Shown here piece after piece: positions 18,566 through 27,555 of a stretch of 64,000 nt of DNA. Numbering within the stretch: the stretch's first letter is position 1; each line of letters starts with the position of its first letter. The notes under the pieces were generated by a model that saw nothing but the letters and a program-made list of their open reading frames with translations, was not told the DNA's origin and did no database searches. The DNA lies in the NCBI RefSeq assembly GCF_900114085.1, contig NZ_FORU01000002.1:124001-188000 (forward strand). Reading direction: 5' to 3'. Origin of the DNA: Myroides guanonis. Its GTDB lineage: Bacteria; Bacteroidota; Bacteroidia; Flavobacteriales; Flavobacteriaceae. Made by a program: the position numbers and the translations under genes.

Positions 18566-20488
18566 CTACTTAACGCTTTCTAGTTCTTCTTGTAACACTT
18601 CCCATTCCTCCATAAGCTTCTCTACCTTGTTCTTTTTCTTCTTATAATCCTCAAAGAAAACGACATCCTTCATCAGTTTTTCATAGTCAACACTCAAACG
18701 CTCATCGTCTTTCACAATTTTCTTTTCCAAACTACCAATTTCAGCTTCAATCTTACTCAATCTATTTTGTATTGACTTTTGTTTTTTCTGATTTTCATAT
18801 GATAAAGCTGCAGATCCCGAAGATCCTGATTGAGAACTAGAAACTTTAACAGATTCTACCTTCTCAATTTCTCTCATATCCATCGCTTTTCTTTCATCTA
18901 AAAAATAATTAATATCTCCTAAATACTCTTTTATTTTTTTATCCTTAAACTCATAAACAAAATCTGTCAATCCTTGCAAGAAATCACGGTCATGTGAAAC
19001 TATAATTAAAGTTCCTTCAAAGCTCCTAAGAGCAGCCTTTAAAACATTTTTAGACTTAATATCTAAGTGATTCGTAGGCTCATCCATTAACATTACATTT
19101 ATTGGATTTAAAAGCATTTTACACAGTGCTAAACGATTTCGCTCTCCACCCGACAAGACTTTAACTTTCTTTTCAACATCATCTCCTCTAAAAAGAAAAG
19201 CACCTAACATATCACGAACCTTAGTTCTACTAGAATCAGTCGCAGCATCTAACATAGTATCCAAAATAGTTTTCTCACCATCCAAGTACTCCGCCTGATT
19301 TTGTGCAAAATATCCAATTTGAACATTGTGTCCTATTTTTATCTCACCTTCATATTCAAACTCTTTTACCACAGCCTTAATCAAAGTTGATTTACCCTGT
19401 CCATTTTGACCTACAAATGCAATTTTAGCCCCCCTTTCTACCAACAAAGATAAATCCTCAAAAATTACTTTTTCGCCAAAACTTTTAGTAACATGATTCA
19501 TTTCTAGCACCACCTTACCAGGAGTTAAATTAACAGGAAAAGAAATATTCATTACAGAATTATCATCTTCATCAACTTCGATGCGTTCAATCTTATCTAA
19601 TTTCTTAATTAAAGATTGAGCCATAGAAGCCTTTGTTGCTTTAGCTCTAAATTTTTCAATAAGCTTTTCCGTCTCTTCTATTTTCTTAGACTGGTTCTTT
19701 TGCGCAGCCAATTGCTGTTCTCTCATTTCCTCACGCAAAACCAAATACTCGCTATAGGGCTTGCTATAATCATAGATCTTACCTAAAGAAATCTCTATTG
19801 TCCTATTAGTAACATTATCCAGAAACATCTTGTCATGAGAAACAATTACTACAGCACCAGAGTAATTTCTTAAAAATCCTTCTAACCAGATAATACTTTC
19901 AATATCCAAGTGGTTAGTAGGCTCATCCAAAAGAAGCACATCATTATTCTGAAGAAGCAACTTTGCCAATTCAATACGCATACGCCATCCTCCAGAAAAA
20001 GTATCTGTCAGATTATTAAAATCTTCTCTTTTAAAACCAAGACCAAGTAAAACCTTCTCAGTCTCACCAACATAACTATATCCACCAATAATTTCAAAAC
20101 GATGCGTTAAATCACTCAAAGACTCTATCAAATCTGAATAACTATCACTCTCATAATCCGTTCTTTCCGCTAATTGCTTATTAACAGCCTCTAGCCTAGC
20201 CTCTACATCCTTAATTTCTTCAAAAGCTTGATAAGCCTCATCCAAAACACTTCTGCCCTGAACAAAATCAATATCTTGACGAAGAAATCCAATTTTCAAT
20301 TCTTTCTCAGTTGCAATACTTCCAGAATCTGGAGCAACGTCACGAGATAAAATCTTAAGCATAGTAGATTTACCAGCACCATTCTTCCCTACCAATCCAA
20401 TACGATCGCCAGCACCTAGTCGAAATGTAACACTCTCAAATAAAAAAGTACCCGAAAATGAAACCGACAAGTCATGTATATTAAGCAT
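18566..20488 (-). CDS. ABC-F family ATPase
   Basis: 640 residues, soluble, with two ABC domains in tandem and no membrane segment, which defines the ABC-F group acting on ribosomes (translation factors or antibiotic protection). Walker A motifs are GKNGAGKST (~35) and GQNGQGKST (~355). Signature motifs are FSGGW and LSGGE. Walker B motifs are LLLDEPTNHLD and MLMDEPTNHLD. A charged linker lies around 240-310 and a coiled-coil tail around 560-640, as in Uup-type members. Whether it is a housekeeping factor or a resistance protein cannot be decided here; the conserved chromosomal setting favours housekeeping. It starts 8 nt after the oxidoreductase gene, so the two form an operon. Confidence 0.93.
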   Translation of the reverse strand: MLNIHDLSVSFSGTFLFESVTFRLGAGDRIGLVGKNGAGKSTMLKILSRDVAPDSGSIATEKELKIGFLRQDIDFVQGRSVLDEAYQAFEEIKDVEARLEAVNKQLAERTDYESDSYSDLIESLSDLTHRFEIIGGYSYVGETEKVLLGLGFKREDFNNLTDTFSGGWRMRIELAKLLLQNNDVLLLDEPTNHLDIESIIWLEGFLRNYSGAVVIVSHDKMFLDNVTNRTIEISLGKIYDYSKPYSEYLVLREEMREQQLAAQKNQSKKIEETEKLIEKFRAKATKASMAQSLIKKLDKIERIEVDEDDNSVMNISFPVNLTPGKVVLEMNHVTKSFGEKVIFEDLSLLVERGAKIAFVGQNGQGKSTLIKAVVKEFEYEGEIKIGHNVQIGYFAQNQAEYLDGEKTILDTMLDAATDSSRTKVRDMLGAFLFRGDDVEKKVKVLSGGERNRLALCKMLLNPINVMLMDEPTNHLDIKSKNVLKAALRSFEGTLIIVSHDRDFLQGLTDFVYEFKDKKIKEYLGDINYFLDERKAMDMREIEKVESVKVSSSQSGSSGSAALSYENQKKQKSIQNRLSKIEAEIGSLEKKIVKDDERLSVDYEKLMKDVVFFEDYKKKKNKVEKLMEEWEVLQEELESVK

Positions 20489-20496
20489 AAATAAAT

Positions 20497-21546
20497 TTAA
20501 TTATTATTTTTTTTAAAACGTTCAATTGAAATATCTCTATCCAATTCAACACCATTTTCAATATAATTGTATAAAGCCTTCGCTAAAAAAGGCCCTAACA
20601 ATACTCCTCTAGTACCTAATCCATTTAATACATGAATAGCACTAGAAGCCTCTGAACTCCCTACCAAAGGACGTCTATCTTTTACTGTGGGTCTAACACC
20701 AGCAACATGACTAACTACTTCGAAATCCAAACCAACTACTTCCTTAAGCCCTTCGAGTAGTTCATCTTTCCCTTCCTCAGTTATAGAGTCACTTTTATCC
20801 TTCCAATCATAAGTTGCCCCTACTTTAAACAAATCATTACCCAAAGGAATTAGAAACACTTTAGCCTTTAAAATAAAATTGACTTTCAGATTAGGAATTC
20901 TAACGACCAACAACTCCCCTTTTGTTCCATCTAAAGGAAGATAATTAAAAAAAGGATTCTCATTTAAACCAAAACCCTCAGCAAATACAATGTTTTTGGC
21001 ACGAATACCCTTATACTCAACATAAGATGAAGTGTATTGTAACTCAGAATAATCAAAACATTCATTTTCAAAAAGTCCTTTCGAATCTAAAAAAGATCGA
21101 TATGATTCAATTAATAATTTAGCATCTAGATAACCAGTCTCTTTCACTTCTCCAAAACCAAATTCAGACCTGACACCCAAAACTTTATCATATATTAATT
21201 CTGGACAAAGATAACTCGATAAATTCTGTTTATCCAAAGCTTGGAACCAATTATTCTGTTCCTCAACAGAGGCGAATCTTCTATACAAAGGCATGGGATG
21301 ATTAAAGCAAATATCCAATCGCCGCTCAATAGCTTTATAGAAAGGCTTTGCTAAATCTATTTGCTCCTTGGTTTTCCATACCTCAGTAAATCTTTTTAAA
21401 ACAACAGGATTATACATACCACCAGCAACTAATGAAGAAGAACGACTCCCGCCATCTATAAGACAAAAGCTCTTATTCTCACACAATACAGTTTCTGCGA
21501 AACAAACCCCAGCTAATCCAGCTCCTACTATAATATAATCTAACAT
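20497..21546 (-). CDS. FAD-dependent oxidoreductase (D-amino-acid-oxidase fold)
   Basis: 349 residues. The N-terminal FAD-binding motif is DYIIVGAGLAGVCFAE (GxGxxG). A second segment, GVRPTVKDRRPLVGSSE, and the end motif LNGLGTRGVLLGPFLAKALY are typical of DAO-family enzymes that oxidise a C-N bond in an amino acid or modified nucleoside side chain (ThiO, MnmC C-domain and relatives). The substrate is not evident. It heads a two-gene operon with the ABC-F gene. Its promoter is embedded in the terminator hairpin of the preceding gldN gene. Confidence 0.85.
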   Translation of the reverse strand: MLDYIIVGAGLAGVCFAETVLCENKSFCLIDGGSRSSSLVAGGMYNPVVLKRFTEVWKTKEQIDLAKPFYKAIERRLDICFNHPMPLYRRFASVEEQNNWFQALDKQNLSSYLCPELIYDKVLGVRSEFGFGEVKETGYLDAKLLIESYRSFLDSKGLFENECFDYSELQYTSSYVEYKGIRAKNIVFAEGFGLNENPFFNYLPLDGTKGELLVVRIPNLKVNFILKAKVFLIPLGNDLFKVGATYDWKDKSDSITEEGKDELLEGLKEVVGLDFEVVSHVAGVRPTVKDRRPLVGSSEASSAIHVLNGLGTRGVLLGPFLAKALYNYIENGVELDRDISIERFKKNNN

Positions 21547-21555
21547 AACTAAAAA

Positions 21556-21591
21556 TAAAAAAACTCTTACCTACAAAAGTAAGTAAGAGTC
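21556..21591 (-). terminator. terminator of the gldKLMN block
   Basis: On the leftward strand, a stem GACTCTTACTTAC...GTAGGTAAGAG (one G-T) is followed by T7, 22-57 nt after the gldN stop. It shares bases with the promoter of the next operon. Confidence 0.75.
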
Positions 21592-21604
21592 TTTATGATT
21601 GCAA
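21574..21604 (-). promoter_or_regulatory. promoter of the oxidoreductase/ABC-F operon, inside the gldN terminator
   Basis: On the leftward strand TTG (21602-21604), 20 nt, then TACTTTTG (21581 down to 21574) match the consensus. The -7 element lies in the loop and stem of the gldN terminator. The predicted start is ~21567, giving a ~20-nt leader to the ATG at 21546. Confidence 0.6.
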
Positions 21605-21612
21605 TTACAAAT

Positions 21613-22500
21613 TTAGTAATTCCACATATCATCTTCTAAATTTCTGATAGATTCTTTTATTCTTTCAGACTCTAAAAGTTGTCTCATTGAATTATCTTGA
21701 ATATAATCATCAATTCTTCTATCACCATAAACATTATCTGTTTTATAGATTGATGCACTAAATCTTCTTGAATTCAACATATGATCAAAATTAATTGGCT
21801 TCATAGGATTCTTCTCATTAAATGCATAATTTCTAAATAGAAGTTCACGTGCTCCAGGATAAAAAACCCAAAATAACTCTACTAGATTTTCATTCTCAGA
21901 ACCTAAAGTATAGATATCCGGAACTACTGGACAAATTCCAAGTAAACGATATTTCAGCTCGCCTTGATTTCTATCAAAAAACCACATTCCAACAATATGA
22001 TATTCTTTCACATGGTGTGGCTGCAATTCTTCTCTTACAATATATTCATCAGGAATTTTCTCTCCTGCATTGTAAAAATCACGACCTGCATCCGTAGTAT
22101 CAATTCTAGTAAAAGCCGACTCTAAATCTTTCAAAGTACGCTTCTTTTTAAAATCACTATCTCCATAAACTTCATCTAAATCTCCCGATTTAATTCCATC
22201 TATTAAAACTTGAAACAAAGATTTTCTACCCTCAGCAGCAATAGCTTCAGTTGGAAAATAATAAGGAGCATTAACTTTCTCCTCTAAAGAAATTGTTTCC
22301 CAAACTTTCATACCAAAAAGTATGTCACGATCCGAAACTCGCCCATAAGGTATAGGCCCTTCACTCTCAGCAACAATTTCAGCAAGATCTTTTATTCCAA
22401 TCTCATCAGCAGATCTTGCATTCAATAAATTTGCCTGCGCGTAACTTCCTAAAGAAATTGCACTAAACGCAATGAATGTTGATATTTTTTTCCAGTTCAT
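21613..22500 (-). CDS. gldN: gliding motility / T9SS protein GldN
   Basis: GldN (PorN) forms, with GldK, the periplasmic ring attached to the outer membrane in the type IX secretion system that exports adhesins and enzymes and supports gliding. The open frame extends to a non-ATG codon at 22590, overlapping gldM. The first ATG at 22500 gives a proper signal peptide (MNWKKISTFIAFSAISLGSYA-Q), so I use it (295 residues, 34 nt after gldM). Family features include RDILFGMKVWETISLEEKVN, YFPTEA and REELQPHHVKEYHIVGMWFF. It is the last gene of gldK-L-M-N and is followed by a terminator. Confidence 0.96.
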   Translation of the reverse strand: MNWKKISTFIAFSAISLGSYAQANLLNARSADEIGIKDLAEIVAESEGPIPYGRVSDRDILFGMKVWETISLEEKVNAPYYFPTEAIAAEGRKSLFQVLIDGIKSGDLDEVYGDSDFKKKRTLKDLESAFTRIDTTDAGRDFYNAGEKIPDEYIVREELQPHHVKEYHIVGMWFFDRNQGELKYRLLGICPVVPDIYTLGSENENLVELFWVFYPGARELLFRNYAFNEKNPMKPINFDHMLNSRRFSASIYKTDNVYGDRRIDDYIQDNSMRQLLESERIKESIRNLEDDMWNY

Positions 22501-22534
22501 ATTGTAAATATTTTCTTCTTTAATTAAAATGCAA

Positions 22535-24094
22535 TTAATTGATTTCAAAAGTACACGGAGCAGTACGAGGCAACATATAATCTCCCGCACCTTCTAAACG
22601 CACTTTTATATCAGAAATTACAACTACATCTCCTCTTCTAGCTTTACTAATAGCATCTTTTGCTCTATCATTCATTCTATTACCAGCAACAACAACACTA
22701 GGTTGCCCTGGAACTTGAAGAACAAACCCTGTAACTGTTAACCCAACTTCAAAATCAAAATCCTCTAATTTTGCTCCTACCGTCACAATCTCTAAGTTAG
22801 ATTTTTGTCCTTTTGCTGAATATTCTCCACGAACTGTTCCTCTAGGAGCAGGAATTCCTTTAATCCTAAAAGTCTTCTTATCTGCAACTTTCTGACCATC
22901 AGGTAGAGTTCCAACAACATTAATAACCACTTCTCTACCGGCACCAGGACTCATAACATATTGTCCAGCTTTTGATCCCTTCACTAATCCAGGAGCAGAA
23001 GCAACAACTTTATCGTGTGAAATACCAGCAAATGAAATTGTCATAGGATTCTTAACTCCTCTATACACAACATTCATTTTATCAGCAGAAATAGTAGCTT
23101 CATTTGGCTTTGGAACAACCACATAATTTCCTTTTATGTCGATAGGAATTTCCTTACCATCTTCCATAAAAGTAAACTTTCCATTTATTTCATGTTCCCC
23201 GACATTTCCAGTACCAAAAGCTAGATTAACCTGTCCATCTTCTAATGCAGTAGACAAATCAATTGTGTTACCATTAACTTCAACTTTCGTAGGAACTGTT
23301 GATTTGTCATAACGACCTAAAACAACCTTACCTTTAAATGTTTCACCCGCGAAAAATGCAGACTTTTCAGGAATAACAATTGCAGCATAATTTTTCATTG
23401 AAGCCGCTTGACTTAATGTATTTCCTAGCAAGCTATTCATAACTTCATGCTCAATAACTTTAGCGTCATTTTGCATTGTTGATATTTTTGCTAAAGATGA
23501 TACTGCTGGAAATCCTTGAAAATGATACATTAAATATGGCTTAACAACACCTTCTTTATCCTTAACATCCTCAAGATTAAACCTCTTCTCTAAATCATTT
23601 AAGATTGGTTGAAATTTAACATCAGTACCTAAAATATCTTTAACCTGAGTTTTGAATTTTTCAATATTTGATATAATCTCATTTCCTTTATCAGAGTACT
23701 TATCCCCAACAAACCATTGAGAATCCGTAACCTCTCCTTTATCCATATTTTCATACATCGGTTCACCATTCTCATCCTTTGTTACTGGACCAAGAATTTC
23801 TGTTTTCAAACTACCTAAGTAATTAAAAAATTCAGAAGTGACAACACTCATTTCCTCAGCTTTCTTAGCTGGAATAGCGTAACGAGTAGGATCATCCGCT
23901 GCTTTTATTTTTAAAGCATCGAGCAAAATCCCATTATTCACTAATGCTGCTTCGTTTGCCGATTCAAACTTTTCATTTACCATACCAAAAGCAGACAATA
24001 CCTCCCTCGACATTTGAAGTGCCATCATCGCGATAAACACTAAATACATCAAGTTAATCATCTTTTGCCTTGGCGTCAATTTACCTCCTGCCAT
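22535..24094 (-). CDS. gldM: gliding motility / T9SS motor protein GldM
   Basis: 519 residues. GldM spans the periplasm and, with GldL, forms the proton-driven inner-membrane motor of the T9SS. A single transmembrane helix lies near the N-terminus (~residues 14-32, INLMYLVFIAMMALQMS) after the typical start MAGGKLTPRQKM. It is followed by a helical domain (to ~220) and beta-rich D2-D4 domains (~225-519). The length is normal. The gene sits 38 nt after gldL and 34 nt before gldN. Confidence 0.98.
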   Translation of the reverse strand: MAGGKLTPRQKMINLMYLVFIAMMALQMSREVLSAFGMVNEKFESANEAALVNNGILLDALKIKAADDPTRYAIPAKKAEEMSVVTSEFFNYLGSLKTEILGPVTKDENGEPMYENMDKGEVTDSQWFVGDKYSDKGNEIISNIEKFKTQVKDILGTDVKFQPILNDLEKRFNLEDVKDKEGVVKPYLMYHFQGFPAVSSLAKISTMQNDAKVIEHEVMNSLLGNTLSQAASMKNYAAIVIPEKSAFFAGETFKGKVVLGRYDKSTVPTKVEVNGNTIDLSTALEDGQVNLAFGTGNVGEHEINGKFTFMEDGKEIPIDIKGNYVVVPKPNEATISADKMNVVYRGVKNPMTISFAGISHDKVVASAPGLVKGSKAGQYVMSPGAGREVVINVVGTLPDGQKVADKKTFRIKGIPAPRGTVRGEYSAKGQKSNLEIVTVGAKLEDFDFEVGLTVTGFVLQVPGQPSVVVAGNRMNDRAKDAISKARRGDVVVISDIKVRLEGAGDYMLPRTAPCTFEIN

Positions 24095-24132
24095 AGTTTA
24101 CAATTTCATTTAAAATAATTAATAATTATAAA

Positions 24133-24798
24133 CTAACTAGCACTTCTTGAACCCATAGCAGAAAGCATTCCTCCATACACAGTATTCAATGATGATAAAT
24201 TATTAGTTAATGATTTCATTTGATCTTTCAATTTCAAATTATTTTCTGCAACTTCTTCATTTATTTCAGCATTTCTAGTTGCACTGTCTAACTGAACTTT
24301 ATACATTGAATTCAATGACTCTAATTGAGTAGCTGCTAATGACATTTCTTCAGCATATTTACGAGTTGAAGCAACTGAATCAACAGTTGGAGCAATTTCT
24401 TTTGCTGCAGCCTCAAAATTTTGAATACTTCTACTTAGACTACTCATTAACTGACCATCAATCTTAGCATCCTTTAATAACTGATCTAATTTTTGCGACA
24501 ACATTCCTTCTTCTTGTCCTCCATTAGAACCAATCATACCGCCACCAGCAATTTGGATAGAACGTGCTTCACCACCTTTCAATTCCGGATAAACTTTTGT
24601 CCAATCAAGATCATCGTCCACAGGTTCAAAAGCAGAAATAGCAAAAATCAATGCTTCCACCACAAGTCCCAAAGTCAACATATTATTACCGTTAATAGGA
24701 CCTAGCTCCATGTGAGTAATTTTAAATAATGCTCCGATAATTACTACTGACGCTCCCATCCCGTAACAGAAGTTCATCACTTTTTTTGGTATTGCCAT
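24133..24798 (-). CDS. gldL: gliding motility / T9SS motor protein GldL
   Basis: 221 residues. Two transmembrane helices (about 10-30, VMNFCYGMGASVVIIGALFK, and 38-58, NMLTLGLVVEALIFAISAFE) form the membrane part of the motor. The Glu in the second helix (LVVEALIF) is in the position expected for the proton path (family knowledge). The long C-terminal half is a predicted coiled coil (130-221). It lies 70 nt downstream of gldK and 38 nt upstream of gldM. Confidence 0.97.
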   Translation of the reverse strand: MAIPKKVMNFCYGMGASVVIIGALFKITHMELGPINGNNMLTLGLVVEALIFAISAFEPVDDDLDWTKVYPELKGGEARSIQIAGGGMIGSNGGQEEGMLSQKLDQLLKDAKIDGQLMSSLSRSIQNFEAAAKEIAPTVDSVASTRKYAEEMSLAATQLESLNSMYKVQLDSATRNAEINEEVAENNLKLKDQMKSLTNNLSSLNTVYGGMLSAMGSRSAS

Positions 24799-24868
24799 AA
24801 TTAAATATAGTTAGTTTAAGTTAGTTATTTGGTTTTGTTTAAGTTTTTCGTTTTTATAAATTTCATGA

Positions 24869-26263
24869 TTATCTAGCACCTCTAGCAGTTTGTACTACAT
24901 TAGGTCCTGAATATGTTTGTACTGTTCTGAATCCGATATAACTTCTAGCTGAATCTGCATATTCCGAATCACGTGTACTAACTTGTAAGAAGTAAGCTGG
25001 ATCTCTCCAAGAACCACCACGAACTACTTTTATTGGATTACTAGTATTTGTATCCTTAGGTTTCAAAGATGAAACAATACTATAAGAAGAAGCATCATAA
25101 GAAGAACTTGTCCACTCAGAAACGTTTCCAGACATATTATACAAATTATACCCATTTGGAACATACGATCTAGCTTCTGCAGTATACAAAGCACCATCAG
25201 CAGCATAATCAGTTCTTGTAGGCTTAAAGTTTGCTAAGAAACATGCTTTTTCATCTGTCGTATAAGGTCCACCCCAAGGGTATTTAGCACCTTCTAAACC
25301 ACCTCTAGCAGCATATTCCCATTCAGCCTCCATAGGAAGACGGTAAGAACTTACTTGATGAGATTGTCTTCTATCTTTCAAATATGAATTTTTATAAAGA
25401 GTTCTCCAAGCACAAAACGCTTTTGCCTGATTCCAGTTAACACCTACCACAGGATATTCTCCATATGCAGCATGCCAGAAATAATCATTGTGCATTGGCT
25501 CATTATAAGAATATTGAAACTCCTTTATCCAACGAGTCGTATCAGGATAAATCAACAATTCCTCTGTTTTAGTATGTCTACTTCTTTTTGATCTTAAATC
25601 TTGACCATTATCCTTAACAGCCCCCTCAATATCCATGTATGAGTATTTGAATTTCAATCTAGAAACATCAAAACTACTCATCCCATTATAAGATTCACTT
25701 GCAGGTAAATACAAAGAATCCATAACCTCTACAAAATACTCGTCTGGATATCTTTTCTTAGAGATCGGTAATCTTGCTCTTTTGTTGATTTTTCTTCCAG
25801 CATACATATCATCACTCATTTCCATGCTATAATAATTATCATACATGTACTTTTCGTAAGGAGTTTGGTTTTCTGGCTCATTCTCCTCAACAAAAGCATA
25901 CTCTCCGATTCCACCAGAACCTTTTGCCATACCCATTTCATCTGCATAGATAGCCAATCTTGTTCTTACCACTGAGTCTTTAACCCACTCAACGAACTTT
26001 CGATATTGATTATTAGTGACCTCTGTTTCATCCATATAGAATGATCCAACTGTCACGGTTCGAGTAGGCGCATCTTGTGCATTTAAGAAATCCTCGTTTG
26101 AACTTCCCATAGTAAATGTACCTCCAGGAATTAAAGACATACCGTGTGGCTTCTCTACTTTCCATTCTTTTCCAGGTACACCACCCATTAGTTCACCTCT
26201 ATCTCCAGAACCACAACTGAATAATAACGATGCAAATGCTGCTAGTGTAATGAACTTCTTCAT
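24869..26263 (-). CDS. gldK: gliding motility / T9SS lipoprotein GldK
   Basis: 464 residues. A lipoprotein signal ends at Cys17 (LLFSC). The body has a formylglycine-generating-enzyme/sulfatase-modifying fold (SUMF1-like): IPGGTFTMGS, FYMDETEVTNNQYRKFV, YPVVGVNWNQAKAFCAWR, RLPMEAEWEYAARGG, YNMSGNVSEWTSS and VVRGGSWRDPAYF. In GldK this fold is structural; it builds the outer-membrane-associated ring with GldN. It is the first gene of gldKLMN. The 131-nt upstream region contains a small hairpin (AGGTTT...AAACCT at 26290-26310) but no clear promoter, so read-through from topA is possible. Confidence 0.97.
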   Translation of the reverse strand: MKKFITLAAFASLLFSCGSGDRGELMGGVPGKEWKVEKPHGMSLIPGGTFTMGSSNEDFLNAQDAPTRTVTVGSFYMDETEVTNNQYRKFVEWVKDSVVRTRLAIYADEMGMAKGSGGIGEYAFVEENEPENQTPYEKYMYDNYYSMEMSDDMYAGRKINKRARLPISKKRYPDEYFVEVMDSLYLPASESYNGMSSFDVSRLKFKYSYMDIEGAVKDNGQDLRSKRSRHTKTEELLIYPDTTRWIKEFQYSYNEPMHNDYFWHAAYGEYPVVGVNWNQAKAFCAWRTLYKNSYLKDRRQSHQVSSYRLPMEAEWEYAARGGLEGAKYPWGGPYTTDEKACFLANFKPTRTDYAADGALYTAEARSYVPNGYNLYNMSGNVSEWTSSSYDASSYSIVSSLKPKDTNTSNPIKVVRGGSWRDPAYFLQVSTRDSEYADSARSYIGFRTVQTYSGPNVVQTARGAR

Positions 26264-26394
26264 ATATTTTTGGGGTTTATTTTTAATTTAGGTTTTAAAG
26301 CCGTAAACCTATCTAATTATTTTTAATTACACAAAGAAAAACTAAAAAAAATTTAATTTATATTTAACATTTGATGAAAATCAAGCATTAACAG

Positions 26395-27546
26395 TTAAAG
26401 CAAACTCTTTTTCAACGCTCTCCACCACCTATCAGGCACTTGCTGTCTAATAGCGCTTTGATAATCGTCATAATCGCAAGGTAACAATAACTTTCTAGTT
26501 ATATTTTTATTAACACTTGTCTCCATTTCCACTTCGATCCACCATCTTCCAGACACATCACTTTTATAAAACACTAAATCCTCATAATCTTCCAAAGGAA
26601 CTATGTATTTAAAATAAGATTCTTTGCTTGTAAATGGATATTCGTTGGATCTAAAATTAACTCCTTCGACAAAATACCAGATTATTTGTGCTATTAATAA
26701 CGTCTCACTATTTGAATTATTATAATTAAACACACCAAAAGAACTTACCCTATCACTTAAACCTGAATATCGAGCTAAAGAACAAATTTCTCTACCATCA
26801 AAACCATTAGGATTAAAATTCTCATAGTCTCCAGAATCCCCAGATTTTATTGAATTTAAATCTAAACTTACCAAATCCGCATCTCTTAAAACAGGTTCTG
26901 CCAACTTACCGTTATTTACTATCTCACCTAAACGGTATGCTTCAAAATACAATCCTTCAATCAAATCAATCTCTTCTTGCGAATTGAAGTAAGTCTGATA
27001 TCCCAGATTTGAATAATTAAATAAATTATTAGGTTCATCAACAATAATTTTCGATAAAAATGACGCAGCAGGAAAGCTTCCTTCTTTCATCAAGTCTAAT
27101 CTATCATCTATACAAACCAAGTTAACCATCTGCTCTAGAGAATCGTAAGCACGATACATTGCATAAGTCATGTCTTGAGATCCTCCAATAACAACAGGAA
27201 TCACATTGTTTTTCAATAAAATCTCTGTAAGCTTTCTAACCAAATAATAAGTATCTGCAAGACTTTCACCAGGCAAAATATCTCCAAAATCAATAATTTT
27301 AGAAGCCCAATTTCCTGGATATAAACTATAAAACGCTTTTCTAACTTTAGAGATATCAACGATATCATCTCCATTTTCCAAACCCCTATTATCTAAAACG
27401 CCCACAATAGCAATTTGATAATTAGAGAAAGAATCAAATGAAGTTCCTGAATGAAACGTCACCTTTTTCCCCAAAGACTGACTAGGTAATCCGTCTATAA
27501 ATTTTAAAAAATCGTAATCTAAAGGTCTAATCAATTCAAAAATCAT
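26395..27546 (-). CDS. arginase/formimidoylglutamase-fold protein with lost metal ligands
   Basis: 383 residues of the ureohydrolase fold, but the manganese-binding motifs are broken. The GGxH motif reads GGSQDMT (121-127), with Gln124 in place of His. The DAHxD motif reads DDRLD (147-151), with Arg149 in place of His. The SxDxDxxDP motif reads SLDLNS (227-232), with Asn231 in place of Asp and no DP after it. Residues Asp147, Asp151 and Asp229 remain. Classical arginase or formimidoylglutamase activity is therefore unlikely, although automatic annotation usually gives such names to this family. It starts 9 nt after the topA stop (operon) and ends 131 nt before gldK. A link to motility or secretion is suggested only by position. 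Confidence 0.8.
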   Translation of the reverse strand: MIFELIRPLDYDFLKFIDGLPSQSLGKKVTFHSGTSFDSFSNYQIAIVGVLDNRGLENGDDIVDISKVRKAFYSLYPGNWASKIIDFGDILPGESLADTYYLVRKLTEILLKNNVIPVVIGGSQDMTYAMYRAYDSLEQMVNLVCIDDRLDLMKEGSFPAASFLSKIIVDEPNNLFNYSNLGYQTYFNSQEEIDLIEGLYFEAYRLGEIVNNGKLAEPVLRDADLVSLDLNSIKSGDSGDYENFNPNGFDGREICSLARYSGLSDRVSSFGVFNYNNSNSETLLIAQIIWYFVEGVNFRSNEYPFTSKESYFKYIVPLEDYEDLVFYKSDVSGRWWIEVEMETSVNKNITRKLLLPCDYDDYQSAIRQQVPDRWWRALKKSLL

Positions 27547-27555
27547 ATGCCTGAA

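Noticed and set aside
18566..20488. ABC-F protein as an acquired antibiotic resistance gene
   Set aside because: Base composition and setting match the core genes around it, and it lies in an operon with a housekeeping-like oxidoreductase; no mobile element is adjacent.
22501..22590. 30-residue extension of gldN overlapping gldM
   Set aside because: It has no ATG at its start and would bury the signal peptide that begins at 22500.
26395..27546. Assignment as HutG, completing a histidine pathway with hutU
   Set aside because: The metal ligands are missing and the gene is 26 kb from hutU in a topA operon.
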